Positions 47,918-60,326 of a stretch of DNA of 64,000 nucleotides are shown one piece after another. The stretch lies in the NCBI GenBank assembly GCA_014925825.1, contig JACGCK010000005.1:806001-870000 (forward strand), written 5' to 3'. The notes under the pieces were generated by a model, which saw nothing but the letters and a program-made list of their open reading frames with translations, was not told where the DNA came from and did no database searches. The translations under genes were made by a program, and so were the position numbers. The stretch is from Pholiota molesta. Its lineage: Eukaryota > Basidiomycota > Agaricomycetes > Agaricales > Strophariaceae. Positions within the stretch are counted from its first letter, which is position 1. Each line of letters opens with the position of its first letter.

Positions 47918-48448
47918 TTACAATATGGGTATCACATATTGCTACTATTCCTTAACCTTACATACTCGGGATGTCAAGTTTCAACTAGCCTGCAAACTTT
48001 TAATTGTATTTGTATAATCTTTTATTTTATTCAATTGAACCTAGACTCTTGAGTTTTGCGGAGGCGAATGAGAAAGTGATCGTGGAAGCAAGGTGACAAG
48101 CGTCAGGTGTAGGCGAAAATGGCAAGTTGTCGGCTCGTCCAGGCTTCGCGCGCGCGCTGCTTGGAGCGAACACAGGAAGAAATCGTGTCTTCACGAGGAA
48201 GTTGGATGAAAAGAGGGGGATGTAGGTTTCTAAAAATTAGATGCTACTAAAGCATGAGTCTATTGGTCTATGAGTAAAAACAAAATATTTACAGCCCTAC
48301 GTATTATTTAATCGATTAGCCCAGAAGAAGTAAAGTAGAAATGTCGATGGTATATGCGTGAAATGGAGAATAACATGGAATCAGGAAGAATAAATAAGAC
48401 CGTCGGCAATGCACGCTACAGAAAGGAAGTAGCAGAGGCATTTTAAAA
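47918..48448. other. convergent 3' region
   Basis: This lies between the stop codons of the RAP1-like gene and GTR1. It is AT-rich in its second half with no coding signal. Confidence 0.45.
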
Positions 48449-49592
48449 CTACGACGTAAGGCTGTCACTCTGCAGTTCCTCGAATTTTCTTCGTGCTAAT
48501 CGAATGTTTAGTCTCAAGGCAGCTATCTCTGCAACAATAGTTAGCATGTAATGGAAGTTTCAACGAAACAGCCATACCTATTGTAGGATCGTGGACGATA
48601 ACCATCACGTATGTATTCCGCGTCATTTCGTCCAGAACCGCAGTAAAATCAAACAACTCCATCTCAAGCGATCGGAACTCTTCGCGAACACGTAAACACG
48701 AGTGCTTGAATGCCTTAATCAGTTCAGAGGTACGTTCATACCGCTTCCCATCTAATTCTGTGTTATCTCCTTCCGATGTGTCCGGATTCGACTGCAAAGA
48801 AGTGGCTATAACGAGGAAGGTCGTGCGCTCGAACAAAATGACTTCGGTCGCGCTGCATGCGCTTGCGAAGGTGTTAAGATGCTTGGAGAGGATGGCGGCG
48901 TTTGGTATCAGGGTATGAACGATGTTCGACCATGCCTAAGTGAAGCCAGGTGTCAATGATAACAATAGGGAGAAGTCCTGGTCAAAACACACCTTGTAGA
49001 GACTTTCATCATAAATGCTAGTCGCCAAAACGGAAACGGCAGTACCACCGCTTGCCTCTTCAAGCTCCTGCTTCTTCTTAAGAAATGTGGGTTGGCGCGG
49101 TTCTCTGACGAGGTCCATTTTGTGTATGAGCAAGAAAACGGCCGCGTCTGGGCTGTATTGTCTGAGTCCTGCCATGCAGTCGCGATAATACTCAAGGTCC
49201 TTGGTCATTTCGCGCGATTCCACATCAAAAACATATATCATGACGCCGACTTGTTTGAAGATTGTGCCCCGTTGTGTAGTAAGATACGAGTCCATGAACG
49301 AGTCTTGGCCTCCGCAATCCCAGAGATTCAGAACGAGGTCGCCCAGAAAGCGGACGTGATTTTGCTCGACATCGATAGTAGCGCCCAGGCGAGCGGTCAG
49401 AGATGCGGGGTTATTGGAGCTATATTGGCTTCAGTTGGCTGGAGCTTGGCGAGTTCTGGTTGAAAACGCACAAGATAAGGGAGCGCATCGACGTCTTTCC
49501 ACTGCCAGAGGCCCCCATGAGCAACACCTGCGCATTAACGTTATTCTCGACGGCGGCGATATAAGTGCGGTGGGAATTACCTTCTTTTTCAT
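48449..49592 (-). CDS. GTR1: Rag-type small GTPase (GTR1)
   Basis: GTR1 (RagA/B) with GTR2 recruits TORC1 to the vacuole in response to amino acids. A four-codon first exon MKKK joins to VLLMGASGSGKTSMRSL (P-loop GASGSGKTS). Next are LNLWDCGGQDSFMDSYLT (G3 DCGGQ), GVMIYVFDVESREMTKDL and FLLIHKMDLV (G4 HKMD). The roadblock-like C-terminal half carries ATSIYDESLYKAWSNIV, FERTTFLVIATS and ELFDFTAVLDEMTRNTYVMV. The stop is at 48449-48451. About 305 residues. The gene lies downstream of RIB4 on the same strand. Confidence 0.95.
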
Positions 49593-49808
49593 GGTGATAG
49601 GTGGAAGTTACGGACAAGACACTTAGGGAACAACGTCGATGTGATGACGAAGTATGACGGTCACAAGGATCAACAAGCCCACAACGGGCAACTCGACATC
49701 CTGTTCCAGCCATCCAATATTTGTTACATTATATCCTGCGTTTGTACAATTTATATACGATTGTAGTCTTCAATTTTCAGCGCCCAGCGCTCACCACCCA
49801 TACTTCCA

Positions 49809-50491
<683 letters not shown>

Positions 50492-50598
50492 TGTTGCGAG
50501 AAGTGATCAAGTTCCGTGGGATTTTGTTCCCTTTTAGACTTCAGAAAAAATCTCAGTCGCGCCGCGGCTTCTTCCATTTCTATCAGCATACCCTCGTC

Positions 50599-52347
50599 AT
50601 GGACGGAAATCTTGCCTGTAAGACACCTTCTCTATGGCTGTGTTATGAAGGTTAACTATCAGCTCTTTCAGCCACGTATACCTTAATTCATGCATTCCTC
50701 ACGAAGCATTCGCATGTCAAGGCCGCTCAGGCCGTCAAAAAGGCAGCAAAAGAGATCGTCGTTCTCAAAGATGACATAGAAGTAGAAGGGCCGCAATTAG
50801 ATGAAATAATCAAACAGTGGAAAATCAGCTCGGAGAAAAAGGATAGCTCATCCTCGTGCGTTCCTATGCTTGTATCTCCCTGAAATGCTGCTCATTTACA
50901 TTCACTGTTATAGAGACTCGGACTCGAGCTCGGATTCAGATTCAGACTCAAGCTGTGGGTATTGTCATCTTTGAATCTTTTTCCGTGTTTAATACGCGTG
51001 TTGTATAGCATCGAGCTCTAGTTTAGCTTCAACTACCAAAAAGACCAAATCGAACGCAAAAAAGGCGAAATTTTCATCTTCATCTTCGGCTTCGTCTTCA
51101 TCTGACGATTCCGACGTCGAAACACCGGCTCCCAAAGCTGCTATTGTGACAAAAGAGAAGAAAGGCGTTCCTATCAAAACGGGTGAGTATTCTAGCGTAT
51201 TTCATTCATGCCAATCAACTCAATTATTTTTCTTCGAAGTTGAATCGACATCAAGCTCGTCTTCTTCTTCATCCGGCTCAGATTCGGGTACGTTTGCACG
51301 TAACTTTCATATTAATCTATGACGCTCATGTTATGTTAGACGATGAATCGACGGACTCTGCATCATCCAAAACAAAGAAGAAGACACTGACAAAGAAGAA
51401 ACTTTCGGGTGTGTCAGAACGAGGATCTAGCCGTACATTATCATCGAAATTATCTTCGGAGTCCAGCTCTGAATCTGAATCGGATGCGAAAACGACCAAA
51501 TCTAAAGCATCCAAATCTAAATCTCTGAAGAAGGAAGCAGTAGCCAAAAATGAATCCCCCACTTCTTCCAGTTCAAGTTCAAGTGATTATGACTCTGATG
51601 CAAAGAAGGCGACAAAGAAATTCAAGGAAACCAAAAAGCCCCTCTCAAGCCCGCCAAGTTCGTCGGAATCCAGTTCAAGCTTGAGCGATTCTAACGAGGA
51701 TAGAGAGAAGGTTGTCGAGAAAGCCACGAAGATCAAGAAAGCCGCATCTAATTCCTCAGGATCTAGCTCGAGCTCTGATTCTGATTCTGACTCCTCTGAC
51801 TCTGATGCTGAGATGAAGGACGCTACGCCCGGTACCAAAACAGCTGCTACACCTTTCGCAGCGCTAGAAAATGTGGAAGAGGGTCAGGCTGTAAAGAAAC
51901 GCCGAACAGCAATTGACGGCAGTTCTGTTGTGACAACTTTTACGTCGAACCAACAAGAAGAAACACAAAGCGCCTCAGCTCGCATTAAAGGAGGTAACGG
52001 TAAACATGGTCGTCAGATTAATGAACGATTCAAGAGGGTAGATCCCTCTAAGGTTGAACCTATACAGAATAATTCTTATGTTGCAAAGGTACATCAGCAT
52101 TGGCAGCCTTGGTGCAATTTAAGTGAGCTCACAGTCCTTCCGCAGATTGGACCTCAAAATGACTATGGCAAGCGAGCCCACGAAGACCTCATCGTGACCC
52201 GGGGAGCAGGTTTCCGCAAGGAGAAGAACAAGAAAAAGAGGGGGAGTTATAAAGGAGGAGAGATTACGGTAAGTCGCATCAGCAGCTCGAGATCATTTTT
52301 CCTAATCAAATTATATGTAGTTGCAAAGTCACAGCTTCAAATTTTGA
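50599..52347 (+). CDS. SRP40: SRP40/Nopp140-type nucleolar phosphoprotein
   Basis: This nucleolar chaperone of snoRNPs and rRNA processing is recognised by three parts. A LisH-like N terminus (TYTLIHAFLTKHSHVKAAQA) comes first. A long central region then alternates Ser/acidic tracts (SSSDSDSSSDSDSDSSS style, likely CK2 targets) with Lys-rich segments. The C-terminal SRP40 domain reads FKRVDPSKVEPIQNNSYVAK, then DYGKRAHEDLIVTRG, GAGFRKEKNKKKRGSYKGG and LQSHSFKF. The last two blocks are joined over introns near 52088-52144 and 52269-52320. Stop at 52345-52347. About 430 residues. Confidence 0.92.
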
Positions 52348-53483
52348 TATGTAGAGGAATAACTCGATATATATATATATGTGCATCTTTGTGGTACTCT
52401 TTTCAAGATATACCAGCCATTCGTGTCAAGAGCGAATCCCTTGGCCCATTTCTGATTAATCCTTCTTTGACAGGATTGTCTGTATGGCGAAATTAATGAA
52501 AGACTTTATTCACGAACTTTCGATCGCAACAACTTGACTTGAACACTCGGACCCTAATGGATGTTTAAGTCTTTCTCTTCCTTTACATGTTTTTCGACTA
52601 TATATGCACCAATCCGCCGCCATCGATCATCTCGCACTCTGCCTCACGTATTAATTCGCAACCGCGATGAACCGAATAGCACCCGGCTGCTGTAATTGGT
52701 GCTCTTTATCTTGACACAGTATACGCACAATCGAACAGCTACGCTTTCCAACCTCCACTTCCCTACCACAGCTCGGCCATAAAAGCTTCACCGTTGAATG
52801 ATGGATTTGGTTCGGCATCTGTCAAATACCTCTAATCTCACCGAACTGCTTACTTGGTTTGGACTTTTCAGCTCCCAGCAATTTCAGAGCCTTATCAAGC
52901 TTTCGACTGAATATATGGAATAATTCTCAGCCGCAATCCGGCATGAGGCAACCGCCGAAAATTACAGACGAAGCATATACGAAGGTCGAACCATTTTGAA
53001 GCACCAGGTTTCAAAGCCTCATAATCACCGTAACTTTTGGGATTCATACGACATCCCATTTGTTTAAATGAACGCATAGTATGACCACCATCGTTGCGAC
53101 CAAGAACCGAAACGACAATGAGTCTTGAAAGTAGCAGAGCGGACGATCTGAGCAATGGTACAGTCTTCGTCAATATTTTCACCCTTTCCTTGGTTTTTTC
53201 CATAGGGAGGAAAACATTCTGAAAAACGAGAACAAAAGGGGGACCTGGGTGTATTACCTATCGGAAGAGTGTATACTGGTTCCACGAAGCCAGCGCGGGT
53301 TCGCTTGGAAGTCGGTACCATGTGTATATGACAAACACCAATGACATCGCCGGGTTGCACGCTTAACTTAGAAGCTGAAGAATAGAAGGTTTATAGAATG
53401 TTATCGCGAATCCAGTACAAATAGGGTGGTTTGTCTTCTGCGATTTTATTAATATATTTCCCCCTTCCTCCGAGCCAGTCTCA
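52348..53483. other. intergenic region of about 1.1 kb
   Basis: Two overlapping minus-strand open frames at 52895-53203 and 53064-53360 contain suggestive stretches (HMVPTSKRTRAGFVEPVYTL; KTVPLLRSSALLLSRLIVV). I cannot place them in a family, and the available splice sites do not give a convincing whole protein. No start codon is evident. Confidence 0.3.
52367..52380. repeat. (AT)7 microsatellite
   Basis: Seven tandem AT dinucleotides lie just downstream of the SRP40 stop codon, probably in its 3' untranslated region. Confidence 0.9.
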
Positions 53484-54755
53484 ATGGCCAGTGTCAAATT
53501 TCTTGTTCGCCAGGATGGTTCCAGAACAGCATATGAAGTCATCGGCAACGACACCACTGGAGCAGAGCCTATCGTTTTCGTCGGCGGTCTGAGTTTATTA
53601 CGGGGAGATTGGGAGGGACTGTTACCCAGCTTAGCTAAAGATCGACAAGGTACTTACAGGATCACTGTTTACTTATATTGAAAAGACAAAGCTAATTTTC
53701 TAAAAATTTAATTAGTCTTGATTTTTGATAATAGGTACATACCAGCAACCACCGAGTAGTCCTCAAATTTGGAAGATAAACCTTCTAATTATCGTTTGTA
53801 GGGGTATGGGAGATTCGACATTTTCGTCCTCGGGTGATGAAATTATAACAATCGAGTTGATGGCCAGGGATTTATTTGACCTGCTGGTATTCCTCGGGTG
53901 GAAGAAGGTTTCAATTTGTGGATATTCTATGGGAGGTAAGAAATTGTTAAACTTGTATTTGTGGTGCCAGACAAATTAGAGAACAAACTATCAGGGCTCA
54001 TCACTCAACAGCTATTGCTCCTTCCATACATCACCAACAACCCTACACCCCTTCCTTTTCGTGTGACACATGTAATCCTCGCAGCTACATTGACTGGTCC
54101 CAAAGACAAGGAACCTGGATTCAAATTCGTTCCTCCACCACCATTAAATAGGGAAAGGACACCAGAAGAGAAAAGAGAACTCTTGCGACCTATGCTTCAG
54201 GCGACATTGGATCCTCAATGGATCAATGCAAACACTGAAAGACTTAATGAATTATTGGATTTGATGAGCATTGGAAGGTACCATTTGATAATTTGAAGAG
54301 TTCCGGGCATAGCTAATAAAATGTGCAGCAGACCAATGAGAACAATCGGTGAGATAATTCATGTTGTACTTCGACATTTTCTGACGATTTGACTCCGGTA
54401 CAGCGATGCAGGCTCGTGCGGTATGTTATGAATGCCATTTTTGAACTTGTCTGCTGATATCCAGGTATAGATTGATGGCGCGAAATTAGAGGAGTACTAT
54501 CCAAAGCTTTCCATGGACATTAAGGTCTTGGTCATTCATGGAAAACTCGACAAAATAGTCCCCTTCTCATATTCAGCCGACATACTGAAGCGTATTCATT
54601 GGGCAAGGATGATCGAAGTAGGGTCGGAGCCTGGTCAAATCGAGAGCCTAGATTTTGGCCATAACTGGACCGAATACTTTGGTGTTGACGTTTGGTATCA
54701 GGTCATCACTCGATTTCTCAACGAATCGACCAATGATGGCAGGGCAAAGCTTTGA
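53484..54755 (+). CDS. alpha/beta hydrolase
   Basis: The protein folds as an alpha/beta hydrolase of about 305 residues. The oxyanion strand reads EPIVFVGGLSLLRGDWEGLL, then VLIFDNRGMGDS across an intron near 53740-53801. The nucleophile elbow is GYSMGG, joined to VIAQQLLLLPYI by skipping an intron near 53936-54004. The acid is in VLVIHGKLDKIVPFS and the His in FGHNW. The substrate is unknown; the lid (NRERTPEEKRELLRPML) is polar. The end is RFLNESTNDGRAKL with the stop at 54753-54755, only 29 bp from the convergent stop of the next gene. No signal peptide is seen, so it is probably cytosolic. Confidence 0.85.
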
Positions 54756-54784
54756 TACAAATGTATCATCCACGAATGTATGGT

Positions 54785-56677
54785 TCAAATTGGCGATAGC
54801 GGTCGAAAGTACTGGATCGTTATCCAGTCAGAATGTATATTCTGATGTGGTCTTCTACCGCCCATTTGCCGATGTCGTAAAAAAGGCTCTGGGATGATCG
54901 CTGTTTGGAGGATTATCGATGAATCTTCGGTCTGAAGGACAATTTGAGGTATAGCCCATGGTTTAGTCGGTTTAATGAAAATTTTGCCATTGGTGTTCGA
55001 AAGGGTGTTTAAAACTGAAGGTTCAATTTTATCCAGAGAGAAACGTATTAAGAACCGGTGGTCATACAGCAATTCCATTATTGGGGAGACTTTTTCAGAC
55101 GCCCATGCTTCTGTACACTCCAAGATTTCTTTGGTTATTTCAGGAGTAAGCTCATCGAAAGCGTTTTGCACGACTTCATTTTTGTTCGATCGTTCCGGGG
55201 GCTGCCTGAGTGCGATCCATGCCAAGTGCTTAGGATTTATGTCCGTCACGTCAAACGATAGCTTTTTGGGAAGAATGGAGACAAGTCGCCACCATACACC
55301 CGATCCAACGCACAGTGAATTGTTTGTTCTTGTAGAAAACAAATCCACATCGCATAAGTGCATTGTGAGTCTAGTCACGCTCGTTTTCCGTCGTCCTAAT
55401 TCTGCCTGAGGATGGCCCCATGGTTCTGGAGACACATAGCGCGTGATCCTAAACAAGAGGGCTTCTCGTAGGAGCTGAGAGCCTATTGCCTTGATAGACA
55501 ACGGTGATATCATAAATGTTCCAGGAGGGGATGGGATCCTATGCTTTCCGATTATTTCATCGACTGATATTGAATAATCAGCATATAGATTTTATAATAT
55601 GGAGTCAAGTATACTAACCTGCTTTATCTGTGTTTGAGCGTGCAGTAGACATGGCTTGATTGACAATTCTAAGATGTTGCAGATCAGAAGTAAGACGGAA
55701 GTCGTGGCCAGTTACTCGAGAAGCTGCACTTTCGATATCAGCCAGGTTTTGTATTATGGTCGGTGGAAGACGAGTCAACGATTCTCTTTCCAGAAGATTG
55801 CTTGGTGCCCCTCCGTGCTGTATGACGTGTCGAATTGCATTACGAATCGTTAAATGTGGTTGAAAATTCGTGATATCAGTGACATAATTCAGACTCTGCT
55901 CTTCACAGGTAGCGAGTATCCGATCCTGTAGAAGAATCCCCATCTGAACTCCATTGAAAAAGTAACAAATCGAGACGACTTACTTTGCCAACACCCAAGA
56001 GAGGCCTAACAACCCATGATCTCATCCCTTCAATTGCGTAGGACTGCCCAGCATCATTCCTGGACCCCATACCCCACCGTCGACAAGGTCTCATACCAGC
56101 GAGTCCCAGCTCATTCGACCCTCTCCCAAGACGCATGAACATTGTCTCTACCTGGTCATCGATATGATGACCTAAAGCTAGAGCATTGGCGTCCAAATCC
56201 TTCATGCGTTCGAACAAGACCATCTGCCGCATACCGCGAGCTTTCTCTTCTATCTTGTCGTTGGGCCCTGGTTTCTGGGGATAGTTTCCTTGCCCCCAAG
56301 GTAGTTTCGACGTAATGTGTTCTATCTCCATCGATTCCGCAATGGCAGCAGCTTGGTTTGCCATTGCAGCTGAGGATTCCTGTAGATTATGATCAACGGA
56401 GAGCGAAACAAGGCGATGTGGTAGACGGCGTGTCGAATCATGGTTGGCTTTACGCTGGCTTTTGAAGTAACGATTCAAAAGAAAAAGCAAGCAAGTTGAA
56501 TCCGGTCCTCCTGAGTTTCCAACGGCTTGAATAGTCAGGATTAATATACTAGAAGAACCACAAAAGATGCGTTAGATACTCACCAAGTGTTTTGCTCCAT
56601 CCCACTGGTGGTGTAATCTCGTGCATCATCGACGCGAACTCCAGCGCCGAAATTGGTTTGATAACACGAGTTATCAT
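54785..56677 (-). CDS. tRNA(Ile)-lysidine synthetase-like protein (TilS type)
   Basis: TilS modifies C34 of tRNA-Ile(CAU) to lysidine. In eukaryotes such nuclear-encoded enzymes act on organellar tRNAs, here probably mitochondrial. The first exon MITRVIKPISALEFASMMHE joins to AVGNSGGPDSTCLLFLLNR, holding the PP-loop SGGxDS. Next are SLSVDHNLQESSAAMANQAA, then ALGHHIDDQVETMFMRLGRG and SNELGLAGM, the strongest TilS blocks. The C-terminal half (RILATCEEQSLNYVTDITNF, then EPWGHPQAELGRRKTSVTRL) is divergent but shows the order of a substrate-binding domain. The last 30 residues (HRQMGGRRPHQNIHSDW onward) look like added tail. Introns lie near 56525-56583, 55931-55987 and 55549-55622. About 570 residues. 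Confidence 0.85.
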
Positions 56678-57571
56678 CGAAAAGAGATTTCGCCCAACAA
56701 GTAGACTTTTGGCTATCTTAACAAGTTTGGGAAAGGCGAGAGGACGTCATAAATATAGATGACTGTGCATATGCGCTGAGAAGGTTTGATTGTTAAAATC
56801 ATGCAACGACTTACTCGGTATACGTTTAAAATTCAACTAGATGTTGATGTTGAAATGTGCCGCCTGCCCAGTCTAGACGTCAGCGCAAGGTGTAGTAAGT
56901 ATCTGACTTGGTCTTTGGTCTTCCCAATGATGCCAAATAAAGTTTATCCAAACATGGCAATAATTTCCCAAATTAAACTCGAACACAACCTTGACACAAC
57001 CTTGAGATACAAAATATCTTGAAAGACATTGCCCAGTGTTATTGAGAAAAAGTAATTCGCGGAGCAAATACAAGATACATAAGTACTGTGTTAGACCTAC
57101 AACACAAAATAATCGGCATAACAAATACAAGATAGCGAACAAGCGGAAATTGTCCACGTCCATTCACCGTCCCGTGTCCGTTGTGCAATGATATAATAAC
57201 AATTGTGAGTATCAAAAAGAAGGGATTTAAACAAAGAAGAATCGAAACAAAGAATAGATATGTGCATAGATGTAAAATGGATCATTTGTTTAAATGAGGA
57301 AGGCATAAATGCGAAGGTTTTTATGACGACGCAAGGTGAACTATTTAGATATGGTGCAAAACAAAGTTGTGTGAGTAGAAAGAAATGATAAAACCCAGTC
57401 TAGGCATCTTGACTCCCCGACGTCGGCTTTAGTTTGGTGACACCTATAATAGACAAGATGGGCAAATGAAGAAATCAATAATTGCATGATATTTCGTAAT
57501 TTTCTGCCGGCCATTGCTTAAGGAACATCGAACGGTGTTTTGGAGGATGAAAGGGAATATACGTGGACTGC
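56678..57571. other. intergenic region of about 0.9 kb
   Basis: This AT-rich stretch between the TilS-type gene and the YTH gene contains no convincing gene. It should include the promoter of the former and the 3' untranslated region of the latter. Confidence 0.45.
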
Positions 57572-60200
57572 TCAGAAGCCCATGTAACCGCCTTGACCCG
57601 CTTGTGGCTGGCCTTGATGCGGTCCAGGGCTAGGATGTCTCATTACGCTTTGATGCATGGCTTGAGTCTGTGGGTGAAGGCCTTGCTGACTCCCGTATTG
57701 ACCATTGCCTCCAACACCCATGTTCATACCCATGCCCATTTGCATCATGGGCGCCATTTGCTGCATATTATATGAATTAGGGTTGAAGGTGGTCGCAGCG
57801 GCCGGGGCCGGAGATCCAAGCTGGGGTGAATGGAGGGCAGGCGGTGAGGGCGATGGAGCTCCCCCTGTGGCTTGCATCTTCTGCATCGCTTGAAGCTGAA
57901 TATTATTGGTCCATAATCAGTCTTGGCATTGTAAAAGGATGAGAAGACCTGACCTCATAAAATGCAAAGTCTTGCAGCAGAGATGTCCTAGCTGGATGTG
58001 TATGGAAAATCTTCAACATCTCCTGGCCCGCATCGGGAAGTAACTCTTGAGTGTCTCGCGAATTGGTGACAGGTTTCCGCTCTTGAGTATTGCTGCGATC
58101 CAAAATATATTAGGGTCTCGAGCTTTAGGCTTTAGATCGTGAGTAATAATCTTACTTGAGTTTGATGTGTCGTAGGTTGAGGTTTGGAATATCCCGAACA
58201 AAAATCCATCGCACTTTGAATACTCCTTTCCACTTATCAGAAGCCCATACTGTACTGCTTCTTGTGTAGTCAACCTTGAGGAGACAAAAAGGATGGTCAG
58301 GCCAAAAGAAATATCATAGTAGAAAGTCACCCACTGGCGTCAACATTTCCGCCATACCACAGAAATGCCCGCTCGCATTGACGCTAAAGAACAGATATAT
58401 CGGTCCTCGGCCGGCCGTGTCTTTGAAGGCTTTGTCCAATCTCTTGTTGCCGGGATCTGTAGAGCTCCAAATTTCGTACTTCAGAGATTTATGAACGTCA
58501 TCTTCGGTGTAAGATTTGATAACAAAGTAGCGAGCAAACTGCGGTCGAGTGTCGAAGGCCGCCGGGTTATAACCTTTGGTCGCAATGAGGGAGGGGACAT
58601 CAATTGGCGTGTTCACGAAAGGTTGGACTGGGGTTTGACCGGAGGGCACGGTAGTATTGGGATTTACAGGATTGGTGAAGGTAGTGGCGACACCGAGGCC
58701 AGGGCGGCCGGCTTGATTCCCTTGGACCTGAGATTGTTGTTGCAGGTATTGTTGTGGGATTGGGGGCACACTGGGAACGGCGCCAGAAGAACCGACGGCA
58801 CTATTGCTGCTTCCACTGGCACTCTTGATATGACCGCTGCCGCCTTGCTGATAGTTTTGCTGTAGGTTAGGATTGGACGCTCGTCCTCTCAACCCTTGGT
58901 CCTTTTGCTGATCCCAGTTGCGCTCGTCGCGCTGCTGTTGACTGGGATACTGTTGTTGAGAATAACCTCCTCGTGGTTGTGACAACGGAGTCTTGCGTCC
59001 ATCAAATTCATTCGCTCCTTGCAATTTAATATTGTTATACCCTCCGTTGCCGTTATTTCCTCGAGAATTTGTTTGCTGCGGTTGGGGAGTAGTTGCGTTG
59101 AACCGAGGGGGGTGGACAGGTTGAGTAGGCTGCTGATATCCTCCATAGCCAGGATGAGATACGATTGGTGCTGCGGTTTGGTTACTAGCGAGTTCAAGGG
59201 CAGAAAGAGCGCGCTGAACATCATCGATTGCTGCGTTCCCATTACCACCACTGGCATAGCCCCTCCAGTCATTTCCCGAAGACCACGGGGAAGAGCGCCC
59301 GAGTGAATTGTTGTATTGTTGCTGTTGTTGTTGCTGCTGCTGCCTTGTGTAATACTCTTCCTCATACGCAGCAGAGTTATCTTCAATCTCATAGGCGTAC
59401 TCCTCTTCTTCTGCTTGTTCCGATGTATCCGGAGGAGTTGTGCTTTGTGAATGCACTGGTAGCGTCGCTTGAAGGGTTCCAGAACGCTTCAGTCCTGTAT
59501 TCATTTTGCGTGGACCACCAACCGCGGCGCCGTATGTAAGAGAAACATGGCGACGAACGCCAGAGCCGGCCGGTGGGGGAGATGGAACATTGGGAGGGGT
59601 TGCAAAGTGGGGAGAGAGTGGGGAATTGTTAGATTGAGACTGTACTTGTACATCAATTACTTGTTGATGTTGAGCAGTAGGGGAATGCTGATGGAAGAGG
59701 TTTAATTGAGAAGTTTAAAGCATAAAAATCAGGTGAATACCTCTTCGTCATCTACATCATACGAGCCAAATTTCCACGGCTCTTCATCACCCTCATTTCC
59801 TGCGATTGCGGCGAGGCTATTAACCGTCTTCGGAGTAAGGTTTCCTGTCTTCGCAGCTTGGTTTTGGAAGCCTGGATGTAAAGATACTTGATTAGAGAGA
59901 GTGCGCTGCTGATCGGCCAAGGCAAGATGTCATACCGCGATGATAACGAGTAGGAAGGGAGCTCTGCCTATGGAGAGATGTTTTTTCACCGACAGCTCCG
60001 ACTCCTCCTACCCAGTCCTGATCTACGACCTCATCGTCGTTCCAGATGGCCTGCTGCTGTTCGTGTGTTTCCTCCGAGATGACCTCTTTAGCGGTGGCTC
60101 GAGCGCTGCGGGAATGGGCGGAGATGGTGTGGTGGCGCCTGACTGCACCAGTCGGAGAAGCAGGATCCGGGGAAGAGGCTGGTTAGATGAAGCGGACATG
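57572..60200 (-). CDS. YTH-domain m6A reader (YTHDF type)
   Basis: The protein binds N6-methyladenosine in RNA. The N-terminal 450 residues are disordered and Gln/Asn/Gly/Pro-rich, with a poly-Gln run at about 59316-59342. The YTH domain reads [20 protein letters not shown], then [42 protein letters not shown] and [12 protein letters not shown]. The three Trp residues expected for the m6A cage are present (IWSS, KWKG, RWIF). The end is Met/Gln/Pro-rich ([13 protein letters not shown]), finishing GQGGYMGF. Exons upstream of 59504 are rebuilt as far as [17 protein letters not shown] near 60180; the start exon is not resolved. About 710 residues. Confidence 0.88.
59316..59342 (-). repeat. poly-glutamine codon run in the YTH gene
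   Basis: A run of nine Gln codons (mixed CAA/CAG) on the minus strand encodes the poly-Gln tract just upstream of the YTH disordered region. Confidence 0.8.
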
Positions 60201-60326
60201 GTCGGAAAAGAGAGTGAGTGATGGATGGTCAGACAGCCAAGGTAGCCATAGTTTCGAAATTCGCACAATCAATCTAAATCTGATAATACTCTTATTTCCG
60301 GTCAATGACGCCGTCCGCACTCCACC

